Of a stretch of DNA of 41,331 nt, positions 29,725 to 39,637 are shown one piece after another. The DNA comes from Microcaldota archaeon (lineage in GTDB: Archaea; Micrarchaeota; Micrarchaeia; Micrarchaeales; Micrarchaeaceae). Within the stretch, counting starts at the first letter, position 1, and each line of letters opens with the position of its first letter. The position numbers and the translations under genes are program-made. Where the stretch lies: NCBI GenBank assembly GCA_030037495.1, contig JASHRG010000031.1:1-41331 (forward strand), in the 5' to 3' direction. The notes below the pieces were generated by a model, which did no database searches, had not been told where the DNA came from, and worked only from the letters and a program-made list of their open reading frames with translations.

Positions 29725-30339
29725 ATGGGAACAGGATTGGAGGTTGCTGAAGGAGGTCCTGTGAACCAGCTTCTGTATGTAAATCTGGTAAAAAGAGTGA
29801 TCTTGCCACTCAATGACCTTGTTGAATGGGACAGATACGGCCTCCGTGACGACGGTGGTTTTGCATTTGGGTGGATAAAGCGCGATGATGGTTTCTATGA
29901 TTTCGTTTCTGTGACTTTTCAGTTAACCGGAAATGCGTTTGCGATAAGCTACACCACCAGCTCGAAGAAGCATTCTAAGGAGATAGCTGGAAGGTTCAAC
30001 CTTGGGGGAACAGCAGTTTACGACTACCTTGAGTGTAAGCCAGCCAGTGACATACCAGAAGCAAACCTGGTAAAATGGCAGAAAGGCGAGAAGTTCGTCC
30101 TCTGCCTTTTCCTTATCGGCATAGTTGCGCTAAGATTCTTCAGCCCTATATTTGTGGATATTTTCACCAGCAACCTTGGTTATGATACCTCATTTGCGGG
30201 CCTCAAAAAGCCGCCCTCGAGGGCGAACTTCCTGCCGCTCGGCGAAACCGGACAGTTCTACAAGTTAAGCAATGGTGGCCAGACCCAGGCTGGCGGAAAC
30301 CGGGTTTCTGAGCCCATTGCCATGGCAGTGCGCGCTTAG
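29725..30339 (+). CDS. Uncharacterised protein with one transmembrane segment
   Basis: The frame from ATG 29725 gives 204 residues. A GTG at 29761 preceded by GGAGGT is a strong alternative start (192 residues, beginning with NQLLYVNLVKRVILPLNDLV). The N-terminal 110 residues are a mixed alpha-beta cytosolic-looking domain (VEWDRYGLRDDGGFAFGWIK, FVSVTFQLTGNAFAISYTTS). One hydrophobic helix (about 125-147, KFVLCLFLIGIVALRFF) and a Gly/Asn-rich polar tail follow. No family is recognised. It is the first gene after the AbiE cassette, so its original upstream region may have been changed by the insertion. Confidence 0.6.
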   Translation: MGTGLEVAEGGPVNQLLYVNLVKRVILPLNDLVEWDRYGLRDDGGFAFGWIKRDDGFYDFVSVTFQLTGNAFAISYTTSSKKHSKEIAGRFNLGGTAVYDYLECKPASDIPEANLVKWQKGEKFVLCLFLIGIVALRFFSPIFVDIFTSNLGYDTSFAGLKKPPSRANFLPLGETGQFYKLSNGGQTQAGGNRVSEPIAMAVRA

Positions 30340-30393
30340 GTGCAATATAGCTAAGCTTATAAAGCTTCTTTTTGTGTTAATACCGGTGTTATA

Positions 30394-30828
30394 ATGCTGA
30401 CCGTGGTTCCCCTTAACTGGCTGTCTATAATACTAGCAGCAATTGTTTCTGTTATAATAGGCGGCATCTGGTACTCCCCTTCAATGTTCGGCAACGCATG
30501 GATGAGGTCCATGGGTTGGAAGATGGAGGACATAAGGAAGGGCATGAAGAACATGACTACGGAGAAGAGGCTTGCGATGTACGGCAAGGCGTTCCTCATA
30601 TCTCTTGTTATGGCTTTCGTGCTTTCGCTGCTTATACACCTGACACCTCCTCCGTCTGTGCAGAACGCGGTGGAGCTTGGAATCCTGGTATGGCTGGGCT
30701 TCATTGCAACAGCAAAACTTAGCGACATGATGTTTGAGGGCAGGAGCTTCAACTACTACATCATAAACGTGATGTACTACTTTGTCAGCATAATAGTGAT
30801 GTCGTTCATACTTGCGACATGGTTCTGA
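30394..30828 (+). CDS. DUF1761 family membrane protein
   Basis: The 144-residue protein has four hydrophobic helices. Its N-terminal signature NWLSIILAAIVSVIIGGIWY with SPSMFGNAWM is typical of DUF1761. LISLVMAFVLSLLIH and a C-terminal pair of helices follow. Family function is unknown. It is monocistronic, with a TATA-like gcttataaagc about 40 nt upstream. Confidence 0.8.
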   Translation: MLTVVPLNWLSIILAAIVSVIIGGIWYSPSMFGNAWMRSMGWKMEDIRKGMKNMTTEKRLAMYGKAFLISLVMAFVLSLLIHLTPPPSVQNAVELGILVWLGFIATAKLSDMMFEGRSFNYYIINVMYYFVSIIVMSFILATWF

Positions 30829-30960
30829 ATGCTTTGGGCCACAGCTGCGCCATGCTAATACCCATGCCTTGCAATAGTTTTTTATTACTTGAAATCGTAA
30901 CTAGGTTGCGCGAGGGCGTGTGGTTGCTGGATACCTTGCCGGGGGCGCAGACCTGGCGCT

Positions 30961-30968
30961 GGAGTGAT
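30961..30968 (+). promoter_or_regulatory. Near-consensus ribosome binding site of the giant surface protein
   Basis: GGAGTGAT closely matches the complement of the archaeal 16S 3' end and stands 5 nt before GTG 30974. It stands only 2 nt before TTG 30971, so GTG is the preferred start. Confidence 0.7.
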
Positions 30969-30973
30969 GCTTG

Positions 30974-33900
30974 GTGAATAGACTTGTGCTTATCGTGATG
31001 GTGCTGTCTGCACTTGCACCTTTCACAGGTGCATTTGCGATAGACGGCTCCAACTCTGTAAGAACCACATCAGCAACCACTATCAACACCGTACTAACAA
31101 CAACAAACTCCAACGACCTTATAATAGTAATTCTTGGCGAGGGCGGGGACGAGGGTGGGACGTCCTCAATCTCTGATACAGCTGGACTGAGCTGGAACAC
31201 CAGAAACACACTGAACAACATCCTTGGTAACAGCCAGTGGTTCTATTACTGGGCTGTGGCCCCGACAGCGCTGACAAACGACAAGATAACCACCACATAT
31301 TCTCTTGGAAGCGGGAACCTGAACCTTTTCGTGTTTGGAGTCTCAGGGGTGAACGCGAGTTCGCCTTTTGAGTGCAGCTGCTTTGTCGCGAACTACATAA
31401 CATCAGGAACAACAGTGTTTGCGCATTATACGCCCACAAGGGCGAATGACATGGTAATTACATGGGCTTATGCAGGCGACAACCCCACCTTCACCATCCC
31501 AGGAGGCTTCACCGAGATAGGAGCTCAGACAGGAGGGCCAAGCACTGAAGCTGCTTACAACACTCTTACTCCTACATCGTCCATGAATGTAATCTGGACT
31601 TTCGGGACAGCAGAAGCTTCGGGAATGTTTGTAGACGCACTGCATGTACCGATACCTGTGCTATACCTTGCAAATAGCGTATACGGAGGAAACGTGATAG
31701 CGGTCGTGGAGGGATCTGCCTCTGACAATGCAGCGGTGACCGCGGTGTGCGGAAGCGGAGACACATGCCAGATATGGAAGGTTGGCGGAACGTCTAGCCT
31801 CGCTTCAGGGACAACGACTGCAACGCTTTCGTACAATGCGCTTTCTGGAGGTTACACCCAACTGTACGGCAATGACATAACAGAGAACTCAATAAGCACA
31901 TCCAATGTTTTTGTAAATAGGGTTGTGGCAACGCACAATACGGTTGTGACGTTTACGAACAGCCAGGCTGTCAATGCGGTTGCCAACGTGCCAATCTCAT
32001 TCACGCTGAATGCGATGAACTTCACTTCCTGGGAGTCCAAGACCCTGAACAATACTTTTGTGTACTTCAACAACGGAACCATTGCGAGGTCGCTGATTGA
32101 AGGGAATGTTTCAAATGAGATACAGCCAATGAACACTTTGTCCAATTCGAACAGCGTGCTTTACTGGCTGGAGTTTCCGCCAGCAAATACCTTCCTGGGG
32201 AAATCTGGCGCAACCGCGACCGTGCAGCTTGGCTTTGGCACAGTTGGAACAAGCGTGTTTGACTCCAACTTCATAGGCATTGCGCCCCAGCTCACCTGCG
32301 CAAATCCATCATTAACGGTAACCTGCTCCTCGGGCGGCCCTGCTTCAGGAAAATACGGCCAGTTTGATACATCGAACAGGATATTCACGATTGCTGATGA
32401 TTTCCCAGCCGGCTCGCTGAACACGGTTCTCTGGTCCAAGGCTGGCGGCCAGACCACAAACCAAAATGGGATGTACATTAGAAACTTTACCACCACTGCC
32501 GCGGCAATAGAAACGTCGCAGGGTTTCACCGGTGGGCCATACATACTTGAAGGCATGTTTTTCAACTTGACCGGACTGATCCATGGAGCAGGGTACCTTC
32601 AGGAAACAACTGCAACTTCGCTGGGAACCTGCTCAGGAACGCTGTGCGTATTCAACAGTAACTCAATCCCTTTATATACATCAGGCTATGCCGTAGGGAT
32701 TGAGCCGAACGAAGGCGGGGCCGATGTATATGCGATTGGGACCCACTTCGTCAATGGCGGGGGTGGGAACACTGCCACATACACAGGCTACCCGACATCT
32801 GCGGGCTCGGTGACCACTTCAAGCGGTGGCACGCCAATAATAAGCGTGGAATGGGTAAAGACAGGAGTAGAAAACTTCACCTATAACTACACCTACTCTG
32901 CTTCTTCCACCAATTCGCTATCAACGTATGGGACAACCTACTTCGCGGTTGCGGCGGCAAGCGCATCCGGATCTGCAAACGTATACATACAGTGGGTCAG
33001 GGCAAGGCTAGCCCCTCCAAACAGCATAATGCCGAGCATAAGCTTCAACCCGCAAAGCTACTCCCTGCCTGCGCCTGCGCTTTCCAGCTGCGTTGCCAAT
33101 TCAGTTGTTGATGTGGGCCAGTATGAATCATGTACAGAAACCACGACCGGCGGGGACTCGCCATATACCGTAAAATGGAGCGTGGTTAATTCTGTTACAA
33201 CGTCAACAGTGACCAATACTGCAACATATTCCGGAATCGGCGCGTCCAACACATTTACCTGGAAGGTGAACGGCTGGGAGACGACGAATTCGCCTGAGGA
33301 AGTCAACGTTGTTGTAACCGATTCTGCCTCGGGTGCTGGAAACTCGGTTTATTCGTCAACATTCACCGTAAACAACGCGTTGAGCTTCACATCGCTTTCT
33401 CTTTCAAAGCCTGTTTGCGACACTGGGCAGAGCGAGGTGGCAACAGCAGCATGGTCAGGGGGTGCGGCAAATTATAATGTGCTGTATTACAACAGCACAA
33501 GCAAGGTCCTTCTCAATGTGTACAACGGAGTGACGATTGCCAGCAACACCTATACCTTCACTTGCAGCAGCCCAACCCAGGCGAATTCCATAGGCTTCAA
33601 CTCAGTGGTGTTCGACTCTGCGACTACAAATGCGGTTGTAAACTCAGTGATAACCAGCGTGATAGTGAGCCCTGCGCTAGGAGTGCCCACGATAACCGGA
33701 TTCAGCTCTAACTATGACAAGGATCAGCCCGCTACATTCACAGCTTCGACGTCAAGCACAGGCAATCAGCCATACACTTACAATTGGCTAATCTACAACG
33801 GCATAAATCTTGTGGGTAATTTCCTCTATAACAATGTTGGATCAAACACGAATACGATAGCGCCAAGCCTTTCCACGCTTGGCGCCAATTACTACACGAT

Positions 33901-36900
33901 AAACGTGATAGTAACTGATGGGGCAACGAGCCCGGAAACCCAGAACAGCGCGAAGTACTCATTTACCGTGAATAGCGCGCTTGCTGCTCCGCCAGCGCCT
34001 ACGCTTGCTTTGAGCACGGTGGACAACGGGCAGGTTGAGGACATGTATACCCAGGCAGCGACAACAGGGACAGGTCCATGGACGTATAATTTCATAATAG
34101 CCTATTCTGGCAATGACATGATACTGGCAATCAGCAGCTCATCAAGCAACGCGTTCGCTTACACTACTACGATTACTGGGACCTTTGTTGCGAATGTGTT
34201 TGTTACAGATGCAGCGAACACGCCTGAAACCACGAACTCTGTTTATTCTTCATCCTTCACGGTAAACTCTGTCCTGGCCGTGCCTTCTGCGCCTGCTCTT
34301 AGCGCAAGCCTTGTTGACAACGGGCAGGTAGAGAATATGTATGTGCCTGCTGCTACAACAGGGACCGGGCCTTGGACTTATAATTTTGTAGTGTCCAATT
34401 CAGTAAACGGCCAGATTATAGCAAGCAGCAGCTCTGCAAGCAACTCGTTCTCGTATACTACAGCCACAACAGGCGCTTTGGCGGCAAACGTTTTCATAAC
34501 AGACAGCGGAACTCCAGCAGTTACTGTGAACTCAGTGTATTCGCTGGTGTTCACCGTAAATTCTGCGCTTGCGGCGCCGCCTGCGCCAACTCTCAGTTCT
34601 AGTACATTAGACAAGGGCCAGGTTGAGGACATGTACACGCCAGCTTCCACAACAGGGACTGGGCCTTGGACTTATAACTTCTTGGTCTCATATTCTGGGA
34701 ACAGTATGCTGCTTGCAAGCAGCAGCGGCTCATCCAACTCGTTTGCGTATACCACTTCTGCGGCAGGGACATTTGCCACAAACGTGTTTGTAACAGACAG
34801 CGCAAACACAGCTGAAACTGCTAATTCAGTGTACTCATCGGCATTTACCGTAAATAACGCGCTGAAATCCCCGGTAATATCAGTGTCAAATGTTGTGCTG
34901 GACGCTGGCCAGTACCTTAACGTAACTGCGTATGAAACCGGAGGCAGCGCTTCGTATACTTATAATTTCATAATATCAAACAGCGTAACCAACACTGTGC
35001 TCTATTCGCAGCCCTACACCACTTCCCAGTCAAAGAATTCGCTTTTGTGGGAGGCGCAGTCGGCATACTTGGGCAATTCGATTTCTGCCAATGTCATAGT
35101 GACAGACGCAACTGGAGCAAGCGCAAACAGCGCAAGCACTTATAACATTGTGCTCAACCCTGTCTTGTCAACCGGCTGGACGGCGAGCAACAGCGTAATC
35201 GACCCAGGGCAATACCAGACCCTTACTGCAAACGCCAATGGGGGCGCAAATATCATTGAGTATCCGATCTTCAATACCGGATCATCTGTTTCAATCGACA
35301 CGGGAACCAATTCACTGCCGACAGGGGCCTCATCAAGGTCCATGTTTGCATGGATATATTACACTGGGAGCAACAGCAACAACTATTTTGTCTATTCATA
35401 TGGGACGTGGGGCACTGCTGACGAGGTGATAGGGATTGAAATTGACGGCGGCGACCTCTACATAAGCGGATACGATGACGATTACGACACCAATTATGCA
35501 ATACCGACAAACACGTGGATAATGGTGGGGTTGACATACTCTGGAGGCACGGCGATCAAGGCGTACCTGAACGGGAACGTTTTCTCGGGAAGCATAGGGT
35601 CTGCCCTGAATACTGTGCTCTCGTCGCCGCATTCATCTGTGATAGGGGCAACTCCAAGCCCCAATGTGCATGATTACTTCACAGGGAACATAATCAACCT
35701 GCAGGTGTACAACACTGCATTGTCTGCATCATCGGTTAATGCACTGTACCTGGAAGGCCCGCTTGGCTCGCCGCTCTGGAGCACAGGCAATGTGGTTGTG
35801 TGGCTTCCGCTGCAGGACGGCACTGCTGACTTCTCCAACATGAGCAACGGTGGCGCTGCCTACAACGTCGTCTATGGCAGCAATGGCAACGCCTTCCAGT
35901 TCAACAGCGTTGTTTACAACAGCGTTGGCTCGCTTAAGGCAAACTCACTGAGCGGATTTGCGTCCTCATCAAGCAATGCATTTAGCTTCCAAGTGGCATC
36001 AAGCTTTGGGGCAGGGGCAGCCACGGCAAACGTTGCGGTTGCAGACCTGTCGGGGGCCAACGCAGGGAATACGCTGGGCTTCACCGTAGAGAACACGCTT
36101 ACTGCCAGCATAGCAAGCGGCACAACTCTGCCAGCAAACATTGATCTTGGGCAGGGCATCACATTCAGCGGAACAGGGTCTGGAGGGGACAGCCCATACA
36201 CTTATAATTTCATGGTGGCATCAAGCCCGACAAACACTCTTGTTGCTGCAAGCGGAGTACAGGCCTCAAACAGCTACACCTACACTACAACTTCAACTGG
36301 CAATTTCTATGCAAATGTAGTAGTTGTAGACAGCGCAACTACCAATGGCGTAGCAAACTCTGTCTATTCAGGAGTGTTTACCGTGAACACCGCGCTTGCT
36401 GTCCCTGCAGCACCAGCACTGAGCGCAAGCCTTGTTGACAATGGCCAAACTGAGAAAATGTATGTACCGGCTTCAACTACAGGGACAGGCCCATGGACGT
36501 ATAATTTTGTAATAGCCTATTCTGGCAATGACATGATACTGGCAAGCAGCAGCTCATCAAGCAACGCGTTCTCATACACAACAGCACAGACAGGCTCGTT
36601 CTATGCAAACGTGCTTGTCACTGATAGCGCAGCCTCGCCTGTTACGCAGAATTCTGCGTATTCATCAAGCTTCACTGTGAACTCTGCGCTTGCAGTTGCA
36701 GGCATACTTCCATCTAATCCAACGTACAATGTTGGCCAGACCGTGACGTTCACTGAGACGCTTTCAGGAAAGGGCACTTCTCCATACACGTATAACTGGA
36801 TAATCGCAAATGGCATTACAGGTTCACAAGTATACAATGTGCTGTACAAGAGCGTGGCTTCAACGTCAAACGTGATCTCGTTTTCTGCAGGTACGCTCGG

Positions 36901-39154
36901 GGTTGGAACCTACAACGCCCTTGTAATCGTTACAGACGGGGCCAACACTGCTGAGACATCAACCACTGCAAACAACCTGTTCGTGGTAAGCAGCGCCTTC
37001 TCTGCCGGGTATCCAACTCCATCCAACCCCATAATAGATAACGGCCAGTCAATTACTCTTATGGCAAACCCAGCAGGAGGCACATCTCCATACTCTTACC
37101 AGTGGTACTATGCGCTTGGAGGAGCATGCGGCTCATCAAGCAGCATACTGACAGGCGAAACCTCTGACACGCTCACTTATTCCCCTACAGTAAATACGAT
37201 ATTCTGCTATACGGCGACTGACTCAGAGGCGCCGGCGAACACCCAGACCTCGGGTAACAGCATAGTCACTGTAAACGCGACACTTGAGGCAGGGAACCCT
37301 TCGCCGGCTGGCCCTACGGTTGACTCTGGAAGGGGCATAACACTGACAGCAAACCCGAGCGGAGGCACAGTCCCGTACTCTTACCAGTGGTACTATTCTA
37401 CTGGAAGCGGTTGCAGCTCTGCGGACTCTGCTGTTGCATCAGGAACAGGCTTGAGCGTGACAAATGTAATAACTGCAAATACTGAATTCTGCTACACAAT
37501 AACTGACAGCGCATACTCTCCAGCTACGGCCAGCTCAGGCAATGTACTTGTGGCGGTGAACAGCGTGCTTGGCGCTGGCAACCCCACTCCTGCTGTTGGC
37601 GCAATAGATAACGGTCAGTCAATTACCCTGACAGCGAATCCAAGCGGTGGAACTCCAGCATACACCTACCAGTGGTACTACGTTCACAGCGGGGCCTGCA
37701 GCTCTGCGAACTCTGTTGTTGCATCAGGAACATCAGCTACTGTAACGAACGCGCCCGAATCGAACACCATTTACTGCTATACTGTGAGTGATTCCTCGTC
37801 AAACGCGCCTACGGTAACATCTGGGAACAATTTTGTTATGGTTTATCCTGCTCTATCTGTTGCAGCTCCATCGCCAAGCACACAGACAGTAACGCAGGGC
37901 GGCACCGCAGCAATAACAGACGGTGGCGCAAGCGGGGGAAATGCCCCGTACACATACCAGTGGGCAGCCGCAATAGGCAGTGCACCAACGCTTACTTCAA
38001 CAACTGCGGCATTGGCAAACACCCTGCTTGGCACGGGAACATCTTCGGGAGAGGCGCAGTCGCAGAACGCAGTTTTTGCGACAACAACAGGAACGACAGC
38101 AGGGCCATACTGGTTCGTGCTCTATGCAAATGACTCAAACAAGAACAACGCAGGGTCATCCGCTTCTGAGGTTGTGGTGAACCAGCAGAGCAGCGGAGGT
38201 GGTGGTGGCGGAGGGCCTTCGCAGACCAGCGTACAGTTGACAGATAATCTCAATGCAACAGGAGGGGAAACGGTTTTCAATACATATCTGGTTGATACAA
38301 GCGATCACGTGGTCTCAAGCGCATCGTACGCGCAGGATGATGTGCCGATAATAATAAAATTCCCGAGCTCTGAGCTCCTTGTATTTAACTTTGCGTGCTC
38401 GGTAAATGCTGATGGAAGCCTGCATGCGTATACAGGAACAGTGTATGGCCTTGGGCTTGTGCAGTGCAACAGCAACTACACCGTGTCAAACGGCGATTAC
38501 AATGTCATATACTCAACTGGACCACAGGCAACCACATCAACGACTACGACATCGAAGACAACGAGCGTGTCTACCACAACAGTGCCAACAACTACTGTTC
38601 CTACAACCACAGTGCCAGCGGTGAACATGACGCAGCAGGCTGTGGTCAATTCAACGATGAAGAGCGCAAATGTCAACTTCTCCAATGGAGGGGTTGTGCT
38701 TGACATAGGGGTCCTTGGCGCAAACCAGGTGAACGCGTTTGTCACGCTGATAAATGTGACAAGTAACGCAACCGCGCCTGCCAATTACTCCAAGGTCTAC
38801 GTGTTCTACCTCAATGTATCATCTTCAACTAACACGATAACAAATGTGACCGTAAGGTACAACTGCGGGTTGGACCCTGACTCATTGGCTGTGTTCTACC
38901 TGCAGAACAGCACATGGGTGCCAATATACAACTCTGTTGTGCTTCCAGGAAGGTGCGTCATAAAGTTCACAGCTCCGAACATGCACTATGTAGGGGTTTT
39001 CCTGGCAACTCCCACTACCACCACAACAATAATGCAGCAACAAGGATATTCTGCACAGACATACGAGTATGCCGGGGCAGCAGCGGTAGCGGTAATAGCG
39101 CTTGCTCTGCTGTATCACTTCCTTAGAAGGAAACCTCAATCAAAGAAAGGCTAG
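30974..39154 (+). CDS. Giant cell-surface protein with Ig-like repeats and a LamG-like domain
   Basis: About 2,726 residues with a secretion signal at the N-terminus (MNRLVLIVMVLSALAPFTGA, cleavage probably after FA). Domains in order are: a beta domain with the TTNSNDLIIVILG and SDTAGLSWNTR pattern (to about 230); a DUF2341-like region (about 320-680); diverged Ig-like repeats; three tandem 98-residue repeats (about 1003-1296); a LamG/concanavalin-like domain (about 1420-1600, YLNGNVFSGSIG, GNIINLQVYNTALSA); more repeats, including three 95-residue ones (about 2009-2293); a Gly run; and a Thr-rich stalk (about 2518-2552). A beta domain and a C-terminal transmembrane helix with basic tail (FLRRKPQSKKG) finish it. 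An adhesin or envelope role, perhaps host contact, is inferred. It overlaps the Nudix gene end by 4 nt. Confidence 0.88.
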   Translation: MNRLVLIVMVLSALAPFTGAFAIDGSNSVRTTSATTINTVLTTTNSNDLIIVILGEGGDEGGTSSISDTAGLSWNTRNTLNNILGNSQWFYYWAVAPTALTNDKITTTYSLGSGNLNLFVFGVSGVNASSPFECSCFVANYITSGTTVFAHYTPTRANDMVITWAYAGDNPTFTIPGGFTEIGAQTGGPSTEAAYNTLTPTSSMNVIWTFGTAEASGMFVDALHVPIPVLYLANSVYGGNVIAVVEGSASDNAAVTAVCGSGDTCQIWKVGGTSSLASGTTTATLSYNALSGGYTQLYGNDITENSISTSNVFVNRVVATHNTVVTFTNSQAVNAVANVPISFTLNAMNFTSWESKTLNNTFVYFNNGTIARSLIEGNVSNEIQPMNTLSNSNSVLYWLEFPPANTFLGKSGATATVQLGFGTVGTSVFDSNFIGIAPQLTCANPSLTVTCSSGGPASGKYGQFDTSNRIFTIADDFPAGSLNTVLWSKAGGQTTNQNGMYIRNFTTTAAAIETSQGFTGGPYILEGMFFNLTGLIHGAGYLQETTATSLGTCSGTLCVFNSNSIPLYTSGYAVGIEPNEGGADVYAIGTHFVNGGGGNTATYTGYPTSAGSVTTSSGGTPIISVEWVKTGVENFTYNYTYSASSTNSLSTYGTTYFAVAAASASGSANVYIQWVRARLAPPNSIMPSISFNPQSYSLPAPALSSCVANSVVDVGQYESCTETTTGGDSPYTVKWSVVNSVTTSTVTNTATYSGIGASNTFTWKVNGWETTNSPEEVNVVVTDSASGAGNSVYSSTFTVNNALSFTSLSLSKPVCDTGQSEVATAAWSGGAANYNVLYYNSTSKVLLNVYNGVTIASNTYTFTCSSPTQANSIGFNSVVFDSATTNAVVNSVITSVIVSPALGVPTITGFSSNYDKDQPATFTASTSSTGNQPYTYNWLIYNGINLVGNFLYNNVGSNTNTIAPSLSTLGANYYTINVIVTDGATSPETQNSAKYSFTVNSALAAPPAPTLALSTVDNGQVEDMYTQAATTGTGPWTYNFIIAYSGNDMILAISSSSSNAFAYTTTITGTFVANVFVTDAANTPETTNSVYSSSFTVNSVLAVPSAPALSASLVDNGQVENMYVPAATTGTGPWTYNFVVSNSVNGQIIASSSSASNSFSYTTATTGALAANVFITDSGTPAVTVNSVYSLVFTVNSALAAPPAPTLSSSTLDKGQVEDMYTPASTTGTGPWTYNFLVSYSGNSMLLASSSGSSNSFAYTTSAAGTFATNVFVTDSANTAETANSVYSSAFTVNNALKSPVISVSNVVLDAGQYLNVTAYETGGSASYTYNFIISNSVTNTVLYSQPYTTSQSKNSLLWEAQSAYLGNSISANVIVTDATGASANSASTYNIVLNPVLSTGWTASNSVIDPGQYQTLTANANGGANIIEYPIFNTGSSVSIDTGTNSLPTGASSRSMFAWIYYTGSNSNNYFVYSYGTWGTADEVIGIEIDGGDLYISGYDDDYDTNYAIPTNTWIMVGLTYSGGTAIKAYLNGNVFSGSIGSALNTVLSSPHSSVIGATPSPNVHDYFTGNIINLQVYNTALSASSVNALYLEGPLGSPLWSTGNVVVWLPLQDGTADFSNMSNGGAAYNVVYGSNGNAFQFNSVVYNSVGSLKANSLSGFASSSSNAFSFQVASSFGAGAATANVAVADLSGANAGNTLGFTVENTLTASIASGTTLPANIDLGQGITFSGTGSGGDSPYTYNFMVASSPTNTLVAASGVQASNSYTYTTTSTGNFYANVVVVDSATTNGVANSVYSGVFTVNTALAVPAAPALSASLVDNGQTEKMYVPASTTGTGPWTYNFVIAYSGNDMILASSSSSSNAFSYTTAQTGSFYANVLVTDSAASPVTQNSAYSSSFTVNSALAVAGILPSNPTYNVGQTVTFTETLSGKGTSPYTYNWIIANGITGSQVYNVLYKSVASTSNVISFSAGTLGVGTYNALVIVTDGANTAETSTTANNLFVVSSAFSAGYPTPSNPIIDNGQSITLMANPAGGTSPYSYQWYYALGGACGSSSSILTGETSDTLTYSPTVNTIFCYTATDSEAPANTQTSGNSIVTVNATLEAGNPSPAGPTVDSGRGITLTANPSGGTVPYSYQWYYSTGSGCSSADSAVASGTGLSVTNVITANTEFCYTITDSAYSPATASSGNVLVAVNSVLGAGNPTPAVGAIDNGQSITLTANPSGGTPAYTYQWYYVHSGACSSANSVVASGTSATVTNAPESNTIYCYTVSDSSSNAPTVTSGNNFVMVYPALSVAAPSPSTQTVTQGGTAAITDGGASGGNAPYTYQWAAAIGSAPTLTSTTAALANTLLGTGTSSGEAQSQNAVFATTTGTTAGPYWFVLYANDSNKNNAGSSASEVVVNQQSSGGGGGGGPSQTSVQLTDNLNATGGETVFNTYLVDTSDHVVSSASYAQDDVPIIIKFPSSELLVFNFACSVNADGSLHAYTGTVYGLGLVQCNSNYTVSNGDYNVIYSTGPQATTSTTTTSKTTSVSTTTVPTTTVPTTTVPAVNMTQQAVVNSTMKSANVNFSNGGVVLDIGVLGANQVNAFVTLINVTSNATAPANYSKVYVFYLNVSSSTNTITNVTVRYNCGLDPDSLAVFYLQNSTWVPIYNSVVLPGRCVIKFTAPNMHYVGVFLATPTTTTTIMQQQGYSAQTYEYAGAAAVAVIALALLYHFLRRKPQSKKG
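33980..34861 (+). repeat. Three tandem 294-bp repeats (98-residue Ig-like units)
   Basis: Units begin at 33980, 34274 and 34568, each starting LA-x-P-x-APxLS and containing GQVE(D/N)MY, TTGTGPWTYNF and ANVFVTD. Spacing is exactly 294 bp. A further close copy of the same family lies at 36395-36688, beyond the LamG domain, and diverged copies lie on either side. Confidence 0.9.
35244..35760 (+). other. LamG/concanavalin-like domain region in the giant protein
   Basis: The encoded segment runs from about IIEYPIFNTGSSVSIDTGTN to VNALYLEGPLGSP. It has the strand order of Laminin_G_3-type domains: RSMFAWIYYTG, NTWIMVGLTYSGG, KAYLNGNVFSG, DYFTGNIINLQVYNTALS. Such domains often bind glycans. It interrupts the Ig-like repeat array. 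Confidence 0.65.
36395..36688 (+). repeat. Fourth 98-residue repeat unit
   Basis: This 294-bp unit is close to the one at 33980. It shares the NFVIAYSGNDMILASSSSSS stretch and nearly the same codons there (tattctggcaatgacatgat), although a LamG domain and 1.5 kb separate them. Recent duplication or gene conversion is likely. Confidence 0.85.
36998..37852 (+). repeat. Three tandem 285-bp repeats (95-residue SPYSYQWYY-type units)
   Basis: Units begin at 36998, 37283 and 37568, exactly 285 bp apart. Each reads G-x-P-x-P, a D-x-G-x-x-I-T-L motif, ANP-x-GG, Y-x-YQWYY, and two spaced cysteines (A/G-CSS and FCY/YCY) that could form one disulfide per unit. A degenerate fourth unit follows to about 38190. 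Confidence 0.9.
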
Positions 39155-39627
39155 CGACTGGCATTGATCCTTATTTCATGCCTGATTACTGTTTTGTTGC
39201 CCTTGCCAAAATAGAAGTCAGCATCAAACATATCCCCTTTGAGCATGTGGGGCATCCAGTACACATCGTCGTCCCACATCTCCTTATAAGGCAGCTTCTC
39301 TATGGGGAACCACTTCAGCGCACCGCCATCGTCGCTCACCTTGAGAAGCTTCCCCGAGAACTCTCTAACGGAGAAAAGGTGGCCAACCCAGGCCAGCTGA
39401 TTGCCTCCGTTCATGTGGAATTTCAGTACACCGTGGTAAAATGGATTTTCTATCTTTAGCCCAGTCTCCTCCAATACCTCCCTGATCGCGCATTGCTCGG
39501 GTGTTTCCCCTTCTTCTTTGTGCCCACCAGGGCCGTTCCACTTCCCTGCACTCACCCCTCTAGTAGCCTTCTTGAGAAGCAGCTTCCCGTCATGGATTAT
39601 CTCTACCAGCACTCCGTATTCAACCAT
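39151..39627 (-). CDS. Nudix hydrolase, MutT/MTH1-like
   Basis: The ATG at 39627 gives 158 residues; codons further upstream in frame lie in the AbiEi gene. The Nudix box GX5EX7REUXEEXGU is complete at residues 35-57 (GHKEEGETPEQCAIREVLEE, then TGL). Preceding LLLKKATRGVSAGKWNGPGG and later WFPIEKLPYKEMWDDDVYW resemble 8-oxo-dGTP/2-OH-dATP diphosphatases, suggesting nucleotide-pool cleaning; the substrate is inferred. It starts 10 nt after the AbiEi stop, so it may belong to the same transcript. Its end overlaps the giant gene by 4 nt. Confidence 0.9.
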   Translation of the reverse strand: MVEYGVLVEIIHDGKLLLKKATRGVSAGKWNGPGGHKEEGETPEQCAIREVLEETGLKIENPFYHGVLKFHMNGGNQLAWVGHLFSVREFSGKLLKVSDDGGALKWFPIEKLPYKEMWDDDVYWMPHMLKGDMFDADFYFGKGNKTVIRHEIRINASR

Positions 39628-39637
39628 GATACGCACT

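Noticed and set aside
33980-37852. CRISPR or non-coding tandem repeat array
   Set aside because: The periods of 294 and 285 bp are in frame and encode diverging protein domains; there are no short repeats with unique spacers anywhere in the window.
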